NCBI RefSeq assembly: GCF_003583925.1
Contig: NZ_QYCN01000003.1
Span: forward strand, 138,001 to 202,000
Length of the DNA stretch: 64,000 nucleotides
Reading direction: 5' to 3'
Source: Hymenobacter rubripertinctus
GTDB taxonomy: Bacteria; Bacteroidota; Bacteroidia; Cytophagales; Hymenobacteraceae
In this document: positions 33,310 to 42,208 of the stretch, piece after piece
Numbering within the stretch: position 1 is the stretch's first letter
Layout: each line of letters starts with the position of its first letter
Program-made: the position numbers and the translations under genes
The notes under the pieces: generated by a model
What the model was told of the DNA's origin: nothing
What the model saw: the letters and a program-made list of their open reading frames with translations, nothing else
Database searches by the model: none

Positions 33310-34076
33310 GGCACCTGACCCTGGCAGCGCTGGCGGGTCTGCTTCTGCCCCTGAGTGCTCAGGCGCAGAAAAAAAGCTTCAGCAAAGCCTCCCGGGGTAG
33401 CAACGGCGCGGTAAAATCGGTGACGGTGAACAACCTGCCGGGCTACGACGACCGGTGGCTGCACCTGGGCATGTACGTGGCCCCCAATTTCTCGCGCTAT
33501 AAAATTGAGCGGGCAAAGGGCTTTGAAAACGAGCTATCGGCCAATTCGGTGGTGAGTCCGGGCTTCTCGGTGGGTTTTCTGGGCGACTTCCGGCTGGGTA
33601 GCTACGGCGCGCTCAACCTGGCACCCGGCGTGAGCTTTCTGACGCGGCGCATCGAGTTTAAGCCCTATGGTTACCGGCAGAATACCGACACGCATCCCAA
33701 CGATCCGGCCGAGATTGAGGACCAGGAAATCGGGAGCACCCAGGTGGATTTCCCGATTCTGTTCAAGCTCAAATCGGAGCGGCGGCGCAACTCGCGGGTG
33801 TACCTGATTGCGGGCGTGAAGCCGAGCTTCAACATCGGTGGCCGCCGCAAAGACCCCGAGGTGAACCTGCTGCGGGCCGGCAGCTCCGACGTGGCCCTGG
33901 AATATGGCGTGGGCATGGACCTGTTCTATCCGTTCTTCAAGTTTTCGCCTGAGCTGCGCTTTTCCCACGGCCTGACCAACCTCTACGTGCCCGGCACCGA
34001 CGTGTACAGCCGCAACCTGCGAAGCCTGAGAAGTAACACCGTTACGCTCTACCTCAACATCTGGTCGGGACGGTAG
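33258..34076 (+). CDS. porT: PorT-family outer-membrane beta-barrel protein (type IX secretion)
   Basis: Predicted outer-membrane barrel of about 272 residues, matching PorT/SprT proteins needed for type IX secretion and gliding. A signal peptide ends at SAQAQ (about 36). [44 protein letters not shown] and the C-terminal LYLNIW strand alternate as barrel strands. The ubiE-porT adjacency is common in Bacteroidota as I know it. The only ATG lies 52 bases inside ubiE; the first 16 residues are therefore ubiE overlap, and a later non-ATG start cannot be excluded. Confidence 0.82.
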   Translation: MATTHLRHQLHLHGAKIRHLTLAALAGLLLPLSAQAQKKSFSKASRGSNGAVKSVTVNNLPGYDDRWLHLGMYVAPNFSRYKIERAKGFENELSANSVVSPGFSVGFLGDFRLGSYGALNLAPGVSFLTRRIEFKPYGYRQNTDTHPNDPAEIEDQEIGSTQVDFPILFKLKSERRRNSRVYLIAGVKPSFNIGGRRKDPEVNLLRAGSSDVALEYGVGMDLFYPFFKFSPELRFSHGLTNLYVPGTDVYSRNLRSLRSNTVTLYLNIWSGR

Positions 34077-34091
34077 CGGAAGGCAGGTGCA

Positions 34092-34177
34092 CTGTCATTC
34101 CGACGCAGGAGGAATCTGGGTCAATTCATTGAACACTATCGTCTTTACAAGCTGAGGCAGATTCCTCCTGCGTCGGA
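34092..34177. repeat. intergenic palindrome, GGAGGAATCTGGG variant
   Basis: Left arm CTGTCATTCCGACGCAGGAG then GAATCTGGGTCA; right arm GCAGATTCCTCCTGCGTCGGA. The right tip has decayed. Same subfamily as 49928-50020. Lies between the PorT and SDR genes. Confidence 0.8.
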
Positions 34178-34199
34178 CTGGCAAGACTACTTACTCAGT

Positions 34200-34946
34200 A
34201 TGAAAACGGCTTTCATTACGGGCGCTTCTTCGGGAATCGGGCGGGCTACGGCGGTGGCGCTGGCCCAGGCCGGCTACCAACTGGTGCTTACCGGGCGGCG
34301 GCGGGAACGGCTGGAGGAGCTGGCCCGCACGCTGCACCCCGTACCCACCCAGCTGCTCACATTCGACGTGCGCGACCGGGCGGCCGTCGACGCGGCCGTG
34401 CAAAGCCTGCCCCCCGCGTTTGCGGAGGTGGACGTGCTCATCAACAACGCCGGCAATGCCCACGGGCTGGGTCCCATTCAGCGCGGCGACCCTCAGGACT
34501 GGGATGATATGCTGGACAGCAACGTGAAAGGGCTGCTCTACGTGAGTCAGGCCGTGCTGCCCTCCATGACGCGCCGTAATGCCGGCCACATCATCAACAT
34601 CGGCTCCGTGGCCGGGCACGAGGTGTACGCCAACGGCAACGTGTACTGCGCCTCCAAGGCAGCTGTGGCCTCGCTTACCAAAGGCATGCGCCTGGATTTG
34701 CTGCCCCACCACATTAAAGTGGCCGAGGTAAATCCGGGCGCGGTGCAAACCGAGTTTTCGGAAGTGCGCTTCAAAGGCGATATGCAACGAGCCGCAGACG
34801 TGTATAAGGGCTTCGAGCCGCTGCAGGCGGTGGATATTGCCGAGGTTATCGTGTTCATGGTCACGCGCCCGGCCCACGTCAACGTGGCCGAGGTGCTGAT
34901 TCTGGCCGCTGCCCAGGGAGCCGCCACCACGATTCGCAAGGAGTAG
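34200..34946 (+). CDS. short-chain dehydrogenase/reductase (YdfG-like)
   Basis: NADP-type classical SDR of 248 residues. TGASSGIG (7-14) binds the cofactor, INNAGNAHG (81-89) is the NNAG motif, and the catalytic triad is S136, Y149, K153 in YCASK. RR near 33-35 fits NADP preference. Close to YdfG/3-hydroxy-acid dehydrogenases that oxidise serine or 3-hydroxypropionate-like substrates. It starts about 20 bases after the palindrome and appears monocistronic. Confidence 0.9.
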   Translation: MKTAFITGASSGIGRATAVALAQAGYQLVLTGRRRERLEELARTLHPVPTQLLTFDVRDRAAVDAAVQSLPPAFAEVDVLINNAGNAHGLGPIQRGDPQDWDDMLDSNVKGLLYVSQAVLPSMTRRNAGHIINIGSVAGHEVYANGNVYCASKAAVASLTKGMRLDLLPHHIKVAEVNPGAVQTEFSEVRFKGDMQRAADVYKGFEPLQAVDIAEVIVFMVTRPAHVNVAEVLILAAAQGAATTIRKE

Positions 34947-34985
34947 CCCCCGGCCCCGGGTAGTGTTCAGGTGGCCCGGGTGGGC

Positions 34986-35672
34986 TTACAAGCCGTGCTC
35001 GTGGGCAAAGCTGATGAGCTCCGCCATGCCGCGCAAGCCAAGCTTGTGCAGAATATTGCGTCGGTGGGTGCTTACCGTCAGCTCCGCCAACGACAACTGT
35101 CCGGCAATGGCCCGGCTCGAATGACCTTCGCGCACGAGCCGGATGACTTCCCGCTCGCGGGCCGAGAGCTGCCGCAGCCGCAGCAGGACATCGGCGGCGA
35201 CTACTCCCGGCGTGCTTCCGGCCGGGGCAAGGCGCTCGGGCAGGGCGGCGCCGGGCAGGGGGCGGGGCCGAATCCGGCCCGGAAACACCAGCTGGCCGGT
35301 GTGCACGGCCCGGATAGCAGCCAGCAGCACCCGGGCCTCGGCCGACTTATCCAGAAACCCGTGCGCCCCGGCCGCCGCCACCTGGCTCACCAGCACCGCC
35401 GACGAGGCACTGCTGAAAACCAGCACCCGCAGGCCGGGCCACTCGCGGCGCAATTGCGGCAGCAGGGTCAGCCCATCAAGGGGGGGCGGCAGGTAGAGGT
35501 CGAGCAGAACCAGGTCGGCAGTAGGGGGGGGCGTTTGGGCCAGGAAGCCCAGCAGCGCCTCTCCGCTGGCAAACAGGCCCTCCACGGTCAGGTCCGGTTC
35601 CTGGCTCAGCAGGGAGGATAAGCCCTGGGCCAGTGTAGGGTGGTCATCAACAATCAGCAGGTGGCAACTCAT
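34986..35672 (-). CDS. NarL/LuxR-family response regulator
   Basis: Two-domain regulator of 228 residues. The receiver has the acidic pair D9-D10, phospho-acceptor D58 in VLLDLYLPPP, then the switch Ser/Thr in VFSSAS. The C-terminal LuxR-type HTH is LSAREREVIRLVREG then AELTVSTHRRNILHKLGL. Its proline-rich insert near 48-66 is slightly longer than usual. It lies directly after a histidine kinase gene (81-base gap, same strand), the probable cognate sensor. Confidence 0.93.
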   Translation of the reverse strand: MSCHLLIVDDHPTLAQGLSSLLSQEPDLTVEGLFASGEALLGFLAQTPPPTADLVLLDLYLPPPLDGLTLLPQLRREWPGLRVLVFSSASSAVLVSQVAAAGAHGFLDKSAEARVLLAAIRAVHTGQLVFPGRIRPRPLPGAALPERLAPAGSTPGVVAADVLLRLRQLSAREREVIRLVREGHSSRAIAGQLSLAELTVSTHRRNILHKLGLRGMAELISFAHEHGL

Positions 35673-35753
35673 CAGGTAGCAGAGCAGTGAAGCGGGTGGT
35701 GCAGCGGCCGGACCATCCGGCGCGGAAGTAACAGGCGAGGGAAGCGGGTGCGT

Positions 35754-37697
35754 TTAGAAGGGTAGCTCAACCGTGACGGTGGTGCCCTGGCCGGCCGGTG
35801 AGCTGATGACGACCAGGCCCCGCAGGTAGCCCACCCGGGCCTGAATGCTGCGCAGGCCCAGGCCGCCCCGGCCCCCGGGCGGACTGGACAAATCGAACCC
35901 CTGCCCGTCGTCCTGAACGCACAGGCGCAGGCCGGCCGCCTGGTGGCGCACGTCTACCCGGATTGATTGGGCCTGGGCGTGGCGGAGGGCATTGTGCAGC
36001 AGCTCTGCCACAATGCGGTAGGCGGTAGCCTGCACGGCGAGCGGGAAACCCGTCGCCGAGGGGTCGCAGTGCCAGCTTATCAGGGGGCCTTCATCGGCCA
36101 GGTTCAGCGTGTCGGCCAGCAGGCCAATGGCGGCTGGCAGCGGCAGTTGCTCCCCGGGCGGCGGCAGCAGGGCCTGGCTGAGCGTGCGCACATCGTGGCG
36201 CAGCTGGCGCAGCAGCGTTTCGGTGTAGTGGTGGGCATCGTGGAGAACGGCCGGGGCCTCGCTTAGCGCGTGCTGCACTTGCCGGCCCTGCCAGGCCAGG
36301 TGCAGGGCCGTCAGGCCGGGGGCCAGCGCGTCGTGCAGCTCGCGGGCCAGGGCTTCGCGCTCCTCGTCCTGGGCGGCAATCAGGCGCTGGCCGGCCGTGG
36401 CGCTCTCGTGCAGGTGGCGCAGGCGCAGGGCGGTCGTCTGGCGCAACGATTGGCGGAAACGGCCGATCAGCAGCGCGCTCAGGCCCATCAGCTCCAGAGC
36501 CAGGCCCCAGGCCAGGGCGTTGGGGTTGGCCAGATGAATATTGCTCAGGCCCGAGCGGTTGAGCAGAAAGTTGATGGAGCCGTAGCAAAAGATGGCGTAG
36601 GTGAGGCTGTAATAGCCCGCCAGCCGGCGCTGGGGCGCGCGCCCCCGGCTGCCAACCACAACCAGCAGCAGCACGGAGCCCAGCAGCAGCGCAATAGTCA
36701 GGAACTCGCGAACTCCGTTGAGCCACGGCAGCAGCTGACTATGGGCCGGCAGCAGGGTGTAGCCAATGCCGTAGAGCAGGGCGTAGCCGGCCGCCCCGTT
36801 GCTAAGCGCCCGGCTCAGCCGGTGCAGGCGGGGCCAGCCCTGGCGCAGCCGGATAAACAGGGCCAGCACCCGCAACTCGCAGGCCAGGGCCAGCATCAGC
36901 AGCGTGTACTGGCCCAGCATCCAGCCCAGCGAGTGCAGGGCCGGGGGCAGCAGCACGGCTTCCAGGCCGTCCTCCATCAGCAGAAACCAGGTGCTCAGCA
37001 GCACGTAGGCCCCGTACCAGAGGTAAATCCGGTCGCGCAGAAACACGAACAAAATCAGGCTGAACAGGGTGCTGCCCACGTACAGGCCCAGCAGCCAGGC
37101 CCAGTTCTTGGTGGTGAAATACGTGGATTCGTACTGGAGAAAATCCTCGGCCGTCGTGATGTCGGTGGGCAGGTAGAGGGCGCCGGTGCGGTTGTCCACG
37201 CGCAGGTACAATACGGCCCGCGCCCGCGCGTCCAGCCAGAAGGGCAGGCTCAGGATCCGGCTGGGCACAGGGCGGTTTTCGGCCGTATCCCAGCCACTGG
37301 CTCGGGCCAGGCCCCGGGGGGGCGGCAAGGCTCCGCCGGCTCCCGGCCAGGTGCCGAACAGGGCCACGCTGTCTACGCCGGTGTAAATGCTCCAGACGAA
37401 GCGGGTGCGCTGGGGCAGGGTATTGACGACCACGGCCCGTAGCCAGAGACGGTCGTGGGTGAAGCCGGCCTGGAACACGCGGCCGGCCGGTAGGGGCCGG
37501 AACCGGCCCAGCTGCCACAGCCGGGCGGCCCGCGCCCCGGTGGCGGGCTGGGTGGTGGAGTCGAAGCAGTAGGCCAGGTAGGGGTGGAACGGCCCATCGT
37601 TGGAGGCGAGCAGCCGCAACGTATCGGGGCGCGCGGCCCGGGCCGCGCGCCCCGGCAGCATCAGGGTCAGGATCAGGAAAATCAGCAGGTAGCGCAT
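35754..37697 (-). CDS. 7TMR-DISM sensor histidine kinase (NarL-type partner)
   Basis: Membrane sensor kinase of 647 residues. A signal peptide leads into a beta-rich extracellular 7TMR-DISMED2-like sensor (about 30-190), seven membrane helices (about 190-420), a HisKA_3 dimerisation domain with phospho-acceptor H455 in ARELHDALAPGL, and a HATPase domain (NALRHAQAQSIRVDV; DDGQGFDL; RGGLGLRSIQARV). The ligand is unknown; such sensors often bind carbohydrates. The ATG at 37697 opens the signal peptide. The response regulator gene follows. Confidence 0.92.
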   Translation of the reverse strand: MRYLLIFLILTLMLPGRAARAARPDTLRLLASNDGPFHPYLAYCFDSTTQPATGARAARLWQLGRFRPLPAGRVFQAGFTHDRLWLRAVVVNTLPQRTRFVWSIYTGVDSVALFGTWPGAGGALPPPRGLARASGWDTAENRPVPSRILSLPFWLDARARAVLYLRVDNRTGALYLPTDITTAEDFLQYESTYFTTKNWAWLLGLYVGSTLFSLILFVFLRDRIYLWYGAYVLLSTWFLLMEDGLEAVLLPPALHSLGWMLGQYTLLMLALACELRVLALFIRLRQGWPRLHRLSRALSNGAAGYALLYGIGYTLLPAHSQLLPWLNGVREFLTIALLLGSVLLLVVVGSRGRAPQRRLAGYYSLTYAIFCYGSINFLLNRSGLSNIHLANPNALAWGLALELMGLSALLIGRFRQSLRQTTALRLRHLHESATAGQRLIAAQDEEREALARELHDALAPGLTALHLAWQGRQVQHALSEAPAVLHDAHHYTETLLRQLRHDVRTLSQALLPPPGEQLPLPAAIGLLADTLNLADEGPLISWHCDPSATGFPLAVQATAYRIVAELLHNALRHAQAQSIRVDVRHQAAGLRLCVQDDGQGFDLSSPPGGRGGLGLRSIQARVGYLRGLVVISSPAGQGTTVTVELPF

Positions 37698-37854
37698 CGG
37701 CAGGCCCCAACCTGAACAACCCGGTACGGCCGCTGGAGCTGGCTTGCAAGTAACAAGCCGGGCGGCCCGGTAACAATACCCGGAACTAGGTAGATGGAGC
37801 GCCCGCAATATGGCAGGAAATTACAGCTATGCTCCCGCGCTGCCCGCGCCCGCA

Positions 37855-37884
37855 CCCCCTGCTGGTTACGCAACCAGCAGGGGG
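37855..37884 (-). terminator. GC-rich hairpin downstream of esterase gene
   Basis: Perfect 13-bp stem CCCCCTGCTGGTT / AACCAGCAGGGGG with a four-base loop in the 256-base gap 37698-37953. There is no T-run, so termination is only probable. A second GC stem (CGGCTCCGGCCGGAGCCG) lies at about 37929-37946. Confidence 0.5.
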
Positions 37885-37953
37885 CAGCGCCGTCAGCAGA
37901 AGCGGCCGGCTCCGGCCAGTCAACAACGGCTCCGGCCGGAGCCGGAAGGCGCG

Positions 37954-38598
37954 CTACCCGGCCAGCGCGCTCAGGGTAGCCGCGTGCAGCGTATGCGTGC
38001 CCGGGAAACGAATCAGCTCGGCCCGCACGCCCAGCCGCCGCAAAAACTCCTGCTGCTGGACCAGGGCGGCATCGGTAACGAACATGTCGTTGGTCCCGCA
38101 GACGAGCGTAACGGGCAACCCGCGCAGCAGCAGAGAAGCAACGGAGAACTCCATATCGGGCGGAAAAGCGCCGGCCCAGAGGATGAGCCGGGCCGGCCGG
38201 AAGCAGGCGCGGGCCAGCCAGCGGCTGACCGTAGCTGCGCCCTGCGAGAAGCCCAGTACCGTGACGGCCGCGTTGGGGGCGGCCCGGGGCAGCAGGGTGG
38301 CGGCCAACTGGTTGAGGTAGGCCACGTAGTCGTCGATTTCGGCCAGGCGGTCTTCCTTGGTCATCCAGGTGGCCCCCACCCGGCCCCCGGTGCCCTGCAA
38401 ATAGAACCGCGACAGGCCCTCGGGCGCAATAACGACCAGCCCGGGGTCGTGGTCGGTGAGGTGGGCGAAGTGGCGGATGAAGTAGGCGGCCAGCTGCCCG
38501 TAGCCGTGGGCCACGAACCACACCCGGCGGGTGGCGGCCGACAACTCGCCCAGCTGCGAGTAGCGCGCCGTGCGCGCTACGGCTATCTGATGCTCCAT
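37954..38598 (-). CDS. alpha/beta hydrolase, carboxylesterase/phospholipase type
   Basis: Serine hydrolase of 214 residues with the nucleophile S118 in LGFSQGAA, acid D171 in CGTNDMFV and base H202 in PGTHTLH. WFVAHGYGQLA forms the oxyanion region. The family is the small carboxylesterase/phospholipase group (YpfH/EstB-like). No signal peptide with the ATG at 38598; an upstream extension would be repeat-derived. Substrate unknown. It lies next to the cytidine deaminase gene, separated by paired repeats. Confidence 0.87.
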   Translation of the reverse strand: MEHQIAVARTARYSQLGELSAATRRVWFVAHGYGQLAAYFIRHFAHLTDHDPGLVVIAPEGLSRFYLQGTGGRVGATWMTKEDRLAEIDDYVAYLNQLAATLLPRAAPNAAVTVLGFSQGAATVSRWLARACFRPARLILWAGAFPPDMEFSVASLLLRGLPVTLVCGTNDMFVTDAALVQQQEFLRRLGVRAELIRFPGTHTLHAATLSALAG

Positions 38599-38599
38599 G

Positions 38600-38717
38600 C
38601 GGTGAGGTGGTGAACTAGTGAGGTGGTGAGGTGGTGAACTAGTGAGTCTGATGTTGCAGGACCCTGCCGGCGCTGCCCGCGCCATGAGGACCGTTGCTCG
38701 TTAAACTCACCACCTCA
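38600..38717. repeat. GGTGGTGAACTAGTGAG repeat with inverted partner
   Basis: Two direct copies of GTGGTGAACTAGTGAG at about 38608-38645 are answered by an inverted copy at 38705-38731. The inverted copy encodes the last codons and the TAG stop of the cytidine deaminase gene on the minus strand. Confidence 0.8.
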
Positions 38718-39221
38718 CTAGTTCACCGCCTCATTCTGGGGCAGGTCGTTGGCGCTGAAGCCGAAGGGCAGCAGGTCGGAGAGAGAGCGGAAGCGGTAGA
38801 TGGAGCCCTCGGGACCCGGCAGCAGCAGCGGAATGGCTTGCTGCTGGCGATGCTCGTACTCGGCCATCACCTGGCGGCAGGCCCCGCAGGGCGTTACGGC
38901 CACAAACTCGCCATGGGCGGGGCGGGCCGCAATGGCCATGCCCAGGATGCGGCGCTCGGGCTGCGAGGCGGCCAGGCCGAACAGGGCCGTGCGCTCGGCG
39001 CACAGGCCGGAGGGGAAGGCCGCATTTTCCTGGTTGGTGCCCCGGAAATAGGTGCCATCATCGAGCAGGAGCACTGCGCCCACGTGGAAGTGGGAGTAGG
39101 GCGCGTAGGCGTGGTCGGTGGCGGCGCGGGCAGCCTGCCAGGTGGCTGCCTCAGTGGGCGAAAGGTCAGCTTCGGCGGCCACCACGTCAACGGTGATGGT
39201 CAGGTGAAGGGGATGGGCCAT
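38718..39221 (-). CDS. cdd: cytidine deaminase
   Basis: Pyrimidine-salvage enzyme of 167 residues converting cytidine or deoxycytidine to uridine forms. The zinc site is C74 (with proton-shuttle E76) in GLCAERTALF and C112, C115 in TPCGACRQ. YSHFHVGAVLL and NQENAAFPSG bind the nucleoside. Length is that of the small tetrameric class. The ATG at 39221 gives a normal start. The last three codons and stop (AVN then TAG) come from the flanking repeat word. Confidence 0.93.
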   Translation of the reverse strand: MAHPLHLTITVDVVAAEADLSPTEAATWQAARAATDHAYAPYSHFHVGAVLLLDDGTYFRGTNQENAAFPSGLCAERTALFGLAASQPERRILGMAIAARPAHGEFVAVTPCGACRQVMAEYEHRQQQAIPLLLPGPEGSIYRFRSLSDLLPFGFSANDLPQNEAVN

Positions 39222-39326
39222 GAAGGGCAAAGAACGACCCGGCACCGGCAAGCGGCCCCGGGAGAGTGAAAAGGGGCGGTGAATGTACAAATTTATTGTT
39301 GAACTGGTGGCTGGGGGAGGCAACCG

Positions 39327-39441
39327 TCATGTTGAGCCCATCGCCCATCAAGCAAGGACGAAGGATATTCTCACGTCAGCCCGAACCGTTAGTTCCCTCG
39401 TTCCAGCCTGATAGACTCCTTCGCGCTGCGCAGGATGAGAG
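39327..39441. repeat. decayed intergenic palindrome
   Basis: Weakly paired GTCATGTTGAGC at the left and GCGCTGCGCAGGATGAGAG at the right; the inside is no longer complementary. It looks like a decayed member of the GTCAT..GAGCG family. Confidence 0.45.
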
Positions 39442-39511
39442 TTGCTTCCCCCAGCCACCCACTCAGCCACCCATCCATTCCTTAACTTGCCGGCCCACCC
39501 ACTTCCTTCCT

Positions 39512-40870
39512 ATGTCCCGGATTCTGCTGCTGGGGGCGGGCCGCTCGGCCTCCTCCCTGATTCAATACCTGCTCCGCCACGCCCCCGCCGAAGGCTGGTT
39601 TCTGACGGTGGCCGACGTGCAGCCGGCCCACCTGGCCCCCGTGCTGGCCGCCCACTCCGACTACGCCCGCGCCGTGCCCTTCGACGTGCACGATGAGGCC
39701 CGGCTGGAGGAGCTGGTGGCCCAGGCCGACGTGGTGGTTTCGATGCTGCCGGCCTTGTTTCATGCCACCGTGGCCCGGGCCTGCGTGCGCCACGGCCGCC
39801 ACCTGGCCACGGCCAGCTACGTGAGCGAGGAAATCCGGACCCTGGACGCCGAGGCCCAGGCCGCGGGCGTAACCCTGCTCATGGAATCGGGCCTCGATCC
39901 GGGCCTCGACCATATGTCGGCCATGCGCGTGATTGCCGATATCCGCCGGCGCGGCGGCCGGGTCACGTCGTTCAAATCCTACTGCGGCGGGCTGCTGGCC
40001 CCCGATTCGGAGCAGGACAACCCCTGGCGCTACAAGTTCACCTGGAACCCGCGCAACGTGGTGCTGGCGGGCCAGGGCACGGCCAAATTCCTGGAAAACG
40101 GCTGCCTGCGCTTCATCCCGTACCAGCAGCTGTTCGCCCGCACCGAAACGCTGGTGGTGCCCGGCTTCGGCGAGTTTGAGGGCTACGCCAACCGCGACTC
40201 GCTCAGCTACCGCGCCCCCTACGGCCTGGAGGAAATTCCCACCATCCTGCGCGGCACGCTGCGCCGGCCGGGCTACTGCGCCGGCTGGCACGCCCTGGTT
40301 CGGCTGGGCCTCACCGACGATGCCGTGCAGCTTAACAACCCCATCGGCCTCCCCTGGGCCGAGCTGGTGGAAGCCTACCTGCCCCAGCCCACTACGCCCG
40401 GCCAACCCCTGGCCCGGCGCGTGGCCGAGCACCTCCACCTGGCCCCCGATTCGCCCGAAATGCAGCGCCTGAGCTGGCTGGGTTTGTTTGGCGAGACGCC
40501 GGTGGGGCTGGCCAACGCCACGCCCGCCCAGCTGCTGGAGCGCCGGCTCACCGAAAAATGGGTCCTGCAACCCCACGACCACGACATGATTGTGATGCAG
40601 CACCAGTTCGAGTACGAGCTGGCCGGCCAGCCCCACGCGGCCACCTCCTCGCTGGTGGTGCTGGGCGATGATGCCGTGCACACGGCCATGGCCAAAACTG
40701 TGGGCCTGCCGCTGGGCATCAGCGTGCGCCGCCTGCTGCGGGGCGAGCTCACGCGGCGCGGCGTCGTCATCCCGACGTTGCCCGAGGTGTACGAGCCGGT
40801 GTTGGACGAGCTGGCCGCCGACTACGGCATTGCCTTCGTGGAAGAAGACGCGCCGGTAGTGGCCGGGTAG
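39512..40870 (+). CDS. saccharopine dehydrogenase-like oxidoreductase
   Basis: Protein of 452 residues with an N-terminal Rossmann fold (ILLLGAGRSASSLIQYL at 4-20) and a C-terminal saccharopine-dehydrogenase catalytic domain: YVSEEIRTLDAEAQAAGVTL, MESGLDPGLDHMSAM and YCGGLLAPDSEQDNPWRYKF. This organisation matches saccharopine reductase/lysine-forming dehydrogenases (LYS9-like) that join or split glutamate-lysine adducts. No partner lysine-degradation gene is adjacent, so direction and pathway are uncertain. The ATG at 39512 is preceded by TAACTTGC, a weak -7 box. Confidence 0.88.
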   Translation: MSRILLLGAGRSASSLIQYLLRHAPAEGWFLTVADVQPAHLAPVLAAHSDYARAVPFDVHDEARLEELVAQADVVVSMLPALFHATVARACVRHGRHLATASYVSEEIRTLDAEAQAAGVTLLMESGLDPGLDHMSAMRVIADIRRRGGRVTSFKSYCGGLLAPDSEQDNPWRYKFTWNPRNVVLAGQGTAKFLENGCLRFIPYQQLFARTETLVVPGFGEFEGYANRDSLSYRAPYGLEEIPTILRGTLRRPGYCAGWHALVRLGLTDDAVQLNNPIGLPWAELVEAYLPQPTTPGQPLARRVAEHLHLAPDSPEMQRLSWLGLFGETPVGLANATPAQLLERRLTEKWVLQPHDHDMIVMQHQFEYELAGQPHAATSSLVVLGDDAVHTAMAKTVGLPLGISVRRLLRGELTRRGVVIPTLPEVYEPVLDELAADYGIAFVEEDAPVVAG

Positions 40871-41235
40871 CTGGGGCACGTTGCGGCTGGCCGGCGTGAG
40901 CGGCCGAAGGTCCTCCGTTTCGATGGCGTGGACCAGGAACTGGCTCCTGCCCAGGGACAACGAAGAATCGGAAACCGCCGAATGACGTACCGTCGCAGTT
41001 TGTGGAGAATTATTGAATTCGGAGAAAATACTCCACATCATCCGCGAAAAGCTTGTGGAGTATTTCAAAATTTGTTCGGAATACTCCACATCCAAGAAAG
41101 GTTGCGGGACGGCACAACCGACCGGCCCAGTAAGCCGGCGCCGGGGCTGGCTGGCCGGGCAGCGTCAGGTTGCGGCCTAAGCGGTGGTGCGCCCCAACCC
41201 GCCATAAAGCGGACTTTCTAAACAGCTTCAACAGC
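40871..41235. other. gene-free stretch with double palindrome
   Basis: Gap of 365 bases between two plus-strand genes. Apart from the TGTGGAG palindromes at 41001-41090 no gene or terminator was seen. Confidence 0.5.
41001..41090. repeat. tandem pair of palindromes with TGTGGAGTATT arms
   Basis: Four arms in alternating orientation: TGTGGAGAATT 41001, AATACTCCACA 41027, TGTGGAGTATT 41054, AATACTCCACA 41080. Each pair encloses a 15-base spacer containing TTCGG. The design resembles the TTTTGCAGCATATTTT repeats at 13088 and 17541. It could be a double regulator site. Confidence 0.75.
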
Positions 41236-42135
41236 ATGAAACACTACCTGCGGTTACGGCTGCGGCTGCTGGCGCGGCAGGTGCGGGAGCTGGGCTGGGC
41301 GCGGCTGCTGGCGCTGGGGGCCTTGCTGGTGCTGGTACTGGGCAAGGGCCTGGTAACGGCCGCCACCCGGCCTGGCCTGGCCTGGGTGGTGCCCGGGGCA
41401 GTGGGCCTGCTGGTGCTGAGCCACCACCGCCGCCGGTCCGATCTGGCCTTTCTGCACCTGACCACCCCGGAGTTCCGGGGCTGGCTGGCGGCGGAATATG
41501 CCCTGGCCGGTCTGCTGCCGGCCCTGGTCGTGCTGGGTCTGGGCCAGCCGGGGCCGGCCCTGCTCACGGTGGTGGGGGCCGCCGCCGCTGCCCTGGTGCC
41601 GGCCGCGGCCGCCCCGGTAAGCAAAAGGCGGCGGCCCGGTTTGTTTCGGAGCGTGGCCTTTGAGTGGGTGAGTGCGGGCCGCCGCCCCGGGCTGGGGCTG
41701 GCCTGGCTGGGCCTGCTGGCGGCGGCCGGGGCCACGCGGGAGGGCAGCACCGGCCCGGCCCTGGCGGTGGTGGGCTGGCTGCTGCCCGCCCTGGGCCGCC
41801 CCGGCCCCTGGCTGCGCGGCCGCGTTGGGTGGGCGCTGCTGTATTTCGGCCTGACGGTGGCCCCGCTGGCGGCCGTGCTGGCCGGGGGCATGGCCGGGGC
41901 CGGGGGAGCGGCCGCGCTGCTGCTCTGGTGCGCCCTGGTCCTGACGATGGTGGTGCTGGCCAAGTACGCGTTCTACCCCCACGCCACGCTCGGCCGGCTC
42001 ACCCAGGCCGGGGCCGTGGGGGTGGGCCTGAGCATTCTGGGCAGCAACCCCGCCTATCTGGCCCTGCTGCTGGCCTGCTTTCTGGGGCTGCTGGTGAAGA
42101 GCCGGCGCCGGCTGGCCCAGTACCGGCCGGAATAA
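41236..42135 (+). CDS. polytopic membrane protein, probable ABC exporter permease
   Basis: Membrane protein of 299 residues with about eight helices and a basic N-terminus (MKHYLRLRLRLLARQVRELG). No sequence family is recognised. The next gene, 73 bases downstream on the same strand, encodes a stand-alone ABC ATPase, so it is most simply read as the permease of a two-component ABC exporter. Extreme Leu/Ala/Gly bias makes homology hard to judge. Confidence 0.6.
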   Translation: MKHYLRLRLRLLARQVRELGWARLLALGALLVLVLGKGLVTAATRPGLAWVVPGAVGLLVLSHHRRRSDLAFLHLTTPEFRGWLAAEYALAGLLPALVVLGLGQPGPALLTVVGAAAAALVPAAAAPVSKRRRPGLFRSVAFEWVSAGRRPGLGLAWLGLLAAAGATREGSTGPALAVVGWLLPALGRPGPWLRGRVGWALLYFGLTVAPLAAVLAGGMAGAGGAAALLLWCALVLTMVVLAKYAFYPHATLGRLTQAGAVGVGLSILGSNPAYLALLLACFLGLLVKSRRRLAQYRPE

Positions 42136-42208
42136 TTGCGGGGCTCGTTGCTGGGGCAGCCCGGTTCCGAAAAGCGGAAAGCGAGGGACACGTTATAAGG
42201 AACAGAAT

